NCBI GenBank assembly: GCA_023614405.1
Contig: CM042685.1
Span: 186,778,257-186,842,256 of the forward strand
From: Avena insularis
Lineage: Eukaryota; Streptophyta; Magnoliopsida; Poales; Poaceae
Direction of reading: 5' to 3'
DNA: 64,000 nucleotides
Shown here: in pieces, positions 59,053 through 64,000 of the stretch
Position numbering within the stretch: position 1 is the stretch's first letter
How the letters are laid out: every line of letters starts with the position of its first letter
Notes under the pieces: model-generated
Told to the model about the DNA's origin: nothing
The model's input: the letters and a program-made list of their open reading frames with translations, nothing else
Databases searched by the model: none
Translations under genes and position numbers: made by a program

Positions 59053-59771
59053 GCTTTTATACCGAATTTTCTTACAACAACAGCTATCAAGCCAGCATTG
59101 AGATGGCACCGTTTGAGTTTCTCTATGGAAGAAAATGTACCACCCCATTGTTTTGGAATGGTGTGGGAGAAAGAAGTTTATTTGGGCCAGATCTTATCAA
59201 AGAAGCCGAAGAGAAGGTAAAATTGGTTAAGGACAGGTTGAAGATAGCACAGTCCCGACAGAAAAGCTACGCAGATCCTAAGCGTAGAGAAGTCACCTAC
59301 GAAGTTGGTGATAGAGCCTATCTTAGAGTATCACCACTCCGTGGAGTGAAAAGATTCGGAGTCAAAGGAAAGTTGGCACCAAGATATGTTGGACCATTCA
59401 AGATACTGAGTCGCAAAGGAGAAGTTGCTTATGAAATTGAACTGCCAGCATCTCTATCAGTAGTCCATAATGTGTTTCATGTGAGTCAGCTTAAGAAATG
59501 TCACCCCAAAATGGAAGAAACTTCTTTGAAGGATACCATACCTTTGGAAGAAGTTCAACTAGAAAGTGATCTCACTTATGAAGAAAAGCCTATCAAGATT
59601 CTTGAGACTGCAGAAAGAGTCACAAGGACAAAGACTATCAAGTTTTGCAAAGTGCAATGGAATCATCATTCCGAAGAGGAAGCAACATGGGAAAGAGAAG
59701 ATGATCTTCGGAAAGACCACCCTCACCTATTTGCTAGCCAATCCGAATCTCGAGGGCGAGATTCATCTTAA
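59053..59771 (+). pseudogene. pol: A integrase C-terminus with chromodomain
   Basis: From 59103: MAPFEFLYGRKCTTPLFW, GDRAYLRVSPLRGVKRFGVK, GKLAPRYVGPFKIL and VFHVSQLKKCHP. The last part (about 59560-59740) reads LTYEEKPIKIL, then KFCKVQWNHHSEEEATWERE and DLRKDHPHLF, the shape of a plant chromovirus chromodomain, which in this family binds or directs integration to heterochromatin. The stop is at 59769-59771, next to the PPT. Confidence 0.9.
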
Positions 59772-59780
59772 GGGGGTTAG
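59766..59780 (+). other. A polypurine tract
   Basis: TCTTAAGGGGGTTAG, three bases before the 3' LTR. It overlaps the pol stop. Confidence 0.85.
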
Positions 59781-59783
59781 ATT

Positions 59784-62700
59784 TGTAACATCCCTAAAAT
59801 CATGATTTCAAAGTTTGCATATCATTCATTCATGCATATAGATTTGAGATCAATTTCAAACTCATTTCAGAAAAACAGAAGCACATAGTGCTATGATTTT
59901 ATGTGAGCAGATTTAAATCAAATGGCCATCCCCATTTGAGAGTTTGAATGATTTTAAACCTAGCTTGTTTGTCTTCCTTATTGAAAGGATTGAATGTGGA
60001 TTTGAACCAAGATTTTACAAATTGGAAATGGTTTCAAAAACCATTTCTCAAATTTTGCAAACCAAGTGCCAAGTCTCTGATATTTTGTTCTCCAAGCTTG
60101 ACCAAGCCTTTTCAAAGCAACCACATGATCTTATGCTTATATTTGAGACTACTGCTCACTGCAAAAATCCCAAGAAGTTTTGAATTCAAATGAAACTTGA
60201 ATTCATTTGAAAATCAATTCAGAAAATTGAAACAGAAAAAGAAAAAGGAGAAAGAATTAGAAAAGGGCCGGCGCCAGGATTCCAGCCCAGCAACAGAACA
60301 GGCCCAGCTAGCCCACCCGAGCCATTTCTCTCTCTCTCTCGCATGCGCCAACGCACCCACTCAGCCGCTGACGACCAGACCCCACCTCCTTCTCGCGCGA
60401 TTCGCTGACGAGCGGGCCCTCTCCACGTCACCCTCGTCTTCCCCAAACCGCGCCCGCGACCACGTCACCACTGCTGTCAAGGCCGGTAATGGTGGCGTAG
60501 CCTTAAAGCCAGCAAGCGCTGTCGTCGGCCTGGCCTATAAAATCCTCGCGCCGCGAGCATTTCCCACTCTCCTCGCTCACTCCGCCACGGGCTGCGCACA
60601 TTTGCTCTCGAAGCCCAGCGACCGGCGATTCCGGTGAGCCTCGACCACTCCCCTCTCTCTGGTTCAAACGAGGATGCCCAGCTTGATCTTGCGCATACGC
60701 TGACGCCTTTCTTTTGCCTGCTCGTGACCCAGGTCGTCATCTCCGTCCTCGACCGAAATCACCTGCGCCGCCGATAGACTCCGGCGACCAATTAAGGTAA
60801 AACCCGAGCGCCCCTTGCCCCCTCCTTCACGCGAGTTTGTTCGCCTGCGTCTTGCGCAACTCCTGATGCCTCTGGTTCGTGCTAGGGCGACGCCAAACCT
60901 CGCCAGTGACCACGTCTGCAAGCGATCGACGCCGCCCGCAACTCCGACGAGCTCCAGACGTTCCAGCGCCCGCCAAACCAACGCCACGTCGAGCTTCAGC
61001 ACGCCACTGCGGATCTAGTATGACCCTTCTCCCTCTCGCGCACGACCTAGAACGCCAGCGCCGCCGCTGACTGAGCGCTCCGCCGCTCGCTGACGCCGCG
61101 CGCCGCCAGGACATGGTCGCATGCTCGAGCGCCGTTGGATCTAGATCCAACACTTACGATAGAATCACTAATCGAACCGTTATGCTAGATCTGGGCCGTG
61201 TGTTTTACTTAGATCCTACGGCCTGTAGAGCTCGATCCGGCCGAACCGGTACGCGCCAATAGAAACACGACGCGTGGCTAGATTTTAAATCAAAAACAGA
61301 ATTCAAATAAGATTTAGATCCAAATTTCAAATGGCTATAACTTTTGATTCCCACATTAGATTTTTGCAAATTTTATACCGTTGGAATCAGTGAGTCAAGA
61401 CCTTTCTGAATCTGCAATGTGTTTAACAAAAAGTTTCTGTTAAAATGACTTTGTATGCAGAAACATATTTAGGACCATTTTGAGTATAGAAATTGTTTAG
61501 TAATTGGTTTTAGTGCTAAATAAGTTTAGTTAGCAAACTTTGTGACTTGGTTATGTTTCTGGATCATGCACTTGCTTGGGGGGTTTTCAAAAATCATCAC
61601 TTAGCATTTTCTTGCATGCATGCATTCATATTTTTGTTTGTATATAAATTATGTGTAATTGTGTGCTACAAATTTTTGTGTAGATTTTGCTAGTGACTGT
61701 GATTGTGAAGAGTGCTACTCTCCCCATTATCAAGGCAAGTGATACTTCATGATATTTCCATCCCTTTATTTTGAATAAGCATTAGAATTATTTTTGCTAA
61801 GTCTTGCATGCTACTTTTGCCAAATGCTATGTTGGGAAATCCTAAGTAGTTATAGAAATGTAGAAATGCTAGGGATTTTCCTAAGTTAAGTTACTATGCC
61901 ATGCTTAGCCTAGCTAGTAGCAAAAAGGGGTTGGTAAAGTATGTACATGCTATGATGAAAATAATTCTAAGTCTTTTGGACTTATGCTTTTCTTAATAAA
62001 ACAACTAAGTCAATGAACCTCCTGGGTGGAATGGGACTTGAATTGGTGGTTTTTGGTTGACTGGTTACACAAGGCCCATGGACATGGTTTACCTTGTGTA
62101 TCACACTTGTGGTATGCCACCCAGGCACAAAGGGATTTGGAGGCCAAGTGTTGAGAAAGCTTACAGTGCAACCACTTGGCAATATGGGCTCTGCCTTGAT
62201 CATATAGGTTGCTAGAACTTAGCCTTTTGGACAGTTGGTGGTAGTGGGAATGATAGGTTGGAGCGCGTCCATTTGGCTAAGGAAAGGCTTCTGAAAGGTC
62301 CTGTCTTGGGAAACCAAGTCTGGTGGGGAAAGTGCACAACCTCTGCAGATGGAAAAATCTAAGTACTTAGCCAAGTCCATGGCAATGGACAACTTGAGCA
62401 TCAAGACATGGAAGCTACAAGAATCTCATCACTCCAACTTCTAAGTAAAACTTGTGGGTGAACAAGGGTGAAGGACCCCAATGTCTATTGGTGGTTTCTT
62501 GGGAAAGTTTTTGACAAAGAAAAACTTAGTGATTTCAACTAATAGGAAAACCCTATTTTGAGCAAAGCAAGCCAAGCTACACTTAGCCAAAATGCATATA
62601 GTAATATAGTCCACTTAAAAATTTACTAAGGTATCACTTGCCAATACTATTCCAAAGTATTGACCCACTGTGGCTGTAACTTGTGATGTTGTAGGTTACT

Positions 62701-62973
62701 CCGATGATGATTAGGTGTCATGAGTCTACACTCAACATGCTTGCCTGTGGCACATGAAGATGAAGACTTATGTTTAATTACTTATTCCAAAAACTCTTGT
62801 ATTAGGCCTTTGGCCCTGAGTTGTAAAAGACTATGTTTTATCTCTGGAATGAATGTAATAAACGACCTTTGTATCTGTGTACTTCATCTTAAACTGTGGA
62901 TGCTAGCATTGATCCAGGGACTAGCATTGCAATCACAGGGATCTTTTTTCCTTTACAAAGGAGGGATCTTACA
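59784..62973 (+). repeat. A 3' LTR
   Basis: It matches 35702-38886; the first ~480 bp differ at one or two bases, while the GC-rich core 60300-61130 carries many short indels. Confidence 0.95.
60536..60542 (+). promoter_or_regulatory. TATA box in A 3' LTR
   Basis: TGGCCTATAAAATCC. Confidence 0.65.
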
Positions 62974-63886
62974 ATTTATGTGGGCATGGTGTACACCAAG
63001 GAGGCATGCGAGGTCGCGAAGGGGTCAGTGATTGTCTTGGATCATCTTCTTGGCCCCACATCATGGAATTGTGGATGGGAATAAGCTGCCTGATTGTGCA
63101 ACAAAGAGTTGATCTCTCATGGGTAAAGTAACGCACCTATGAAGAGTGTAAAAACTGTAACTTGTTACTCCCTGTTTCGGGAAGGAGCTGCGAACGCGGC
63201 GGGAAAGGAACTCCATGAAATTTCTGGTAAACCCGTGAAGGCTGACTGACATAGCTTTTTAGAATAAAAGCAACCTTTGAAGAAATGTTTACGAAAACTT
63301 GGATTGCCTATGACCTACGGTCTGTGGCTGTAGATATAGTGCATCAAACACTCCTTTTCTAGTGAACTTGCTGAGTATGCTCGTACTCAACGTATCTTCT
63401 TAACCCTTGCTAGATTCTGAAGCCATTAAGATGACGTCTACATCAAGTTATGCTCCAGGAATCTTCAACCAAAGCTAAAGCTCTTCAAGGAAGTCAAGAA
63501 ATTCAACATATACATCAACTCAAGTGAAGACGAAGTTACTGATTAGATAGGAATATAATCTCTAACCATAGAACCTATTTCTGTAGCGTATTGCAATAGA
63601 AGCAATGCCAGACCATTAGTTAGCACACTAGTCTAAATAGTATGATAGTATTTGAGTTATTTATTTCTGATTCTTCTTGGTAAGAAGTTTCTTTCTCTCT
63701 CTCTAACCTAGAGTGCTCTTTGGATCTTGTGTAAAGAGTGAGTTGTAACCTTTAACCATGTATTGGACCTGTTGTGTTTCTGTTGTACCACTCTGAGGGA
63801 TGTAATATTAGTGAACGGTGTTTCATTGGTGTTATGTCAACGACTATAGTATACTACATCATGCAGTGGTATGCTGGGTCACCGCA
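62974..63886 (+). mobile_element. Element C: long Gypsy-type LTR, piece 3
   Basis: After A's duplication the LTR continues and ends GGGTCACCGCA. It contains GGTAAAGTAACGCACC...GAGTG, a phrase seen in other long Gypsy LTRs. Summed over three pieces the LTR is about 6.3 kb. No second copy is in the window. Confidence 0.75.
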
Positions 63887-63888
63887 GT

Positions 63889-63900
63889 TGGTATCAGAGC
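63889..63900 (+). other. C primer-binding site (tRNA-iMet)
   Basis: TGGTATCAGAGC, two bases after the LTR end CA. The remaining 100 bp are the start of C's leader. Confidence 0.88.
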
Positions 63901-64000
63901 ATATGCTTTGACCTTAGGTTGGAAACCTAGTAAATGGGTAGAACTTGTAGGACTTATACATGCAAGAATAAAGAGTTCTCTAGTGATATGAGGGATATTC

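Larger units (their letters stand above)
35702..62973 (+). mobile_element. Element A: complete Gypsy chromovirus (Tekay/Del-like) split by element B
   Basis: Near-identical LTRs at 35702-38886 and 59784-62973 (3185 and 3190 bp) start TGTAACATCCC and end CTTACA. The target duplication ATTTA is at 35697-35701 and 62974-62978. It has a primer site, two extra ORFs, gag, PR-RT-RNase H-INT order and a C-terminal chromodomain-like segment. RT before INT and the chromodomain place it among Gypsy chromoviruses; the sequence is closest to what I know as Tekay/Del. Without B the element is about 12.7 kb. The coding frame has only a few lesions. Confidence 0.96.

Overview
This window looks like nuclear DNA from a large grass genome, probably a Pooideae (wheat, barley, oat or ryegrass type). 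It is built almost entirely from LTR retrotransposons. The Ty1/Copia copies are of the BARE/Angela type, with a tRNA-iMet primer site (TGGTATCAGAGC) and a PPT of the AGTGCAAGTGGGAG type. The Ty3/Gypsy copies are chromovirus-like, with very long LTRs. I found no host gene, no structural RNA gene and no CRISPR array. The species call is inference from family resemblance.

Layout, with working names. I (1-2843) is part of a Gypsy-type LTR on the minus strand, cutting into the 5' LTR of H. H (2844-10498) is a plus-strand BARE/Angela-like Copia with broken gag-pol. J (10499-11007) is an LTR-like fragment. G (11008-12254) is a minus-strand fragment of a second Copia family. E (12255-12700 and 20691-21563) is a Gypsy-type LTR. 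F (12701-20690) is a complete Copia inside E with TSD CCATC; its 1314-codon frame is closed by only three stops. C is a Gypsy-type LTR of about 6.3 kb in three pieces (21564-24014, 32731-35701, 62974-63886), followed by its primer site. D (24015-32730) is a complete minus-strand Copia inside C with TSD CCTCT; its coding region is ruined. A (35702-62973) is a complete Gypsy chromovirus inside C with TSD ATTTA. B (41071-55617) is a second complete Gypsy element inside the gag gene of A with TSD ACGGA.

The nesting is G contains E; E contains F and C; C contains D and A; A contains B, five levels deep. Four elements are bounded by matching 5-bp target duplications, and the interrupted sequence rejoins across three of them (F in E, D in C, A in C) and restores the reading frame across the fourth (B in A).

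The points most worth a second look are: two intact pre-gag ORFs in A, each with an alpha/beta N-terminal part and a coiled-coil C-terminal part; an exact 15-nt copy of A's polypurine tract at 53% of its internal region, a possible central PPT; the same disrupted gag start codon in D and G, pointing to a non-autonomous family; and many one-base deletions at CCG sites plus LTR mismatches confined to GC-rich cores, which suggest that some of the broken frames are sequencing artefacts.
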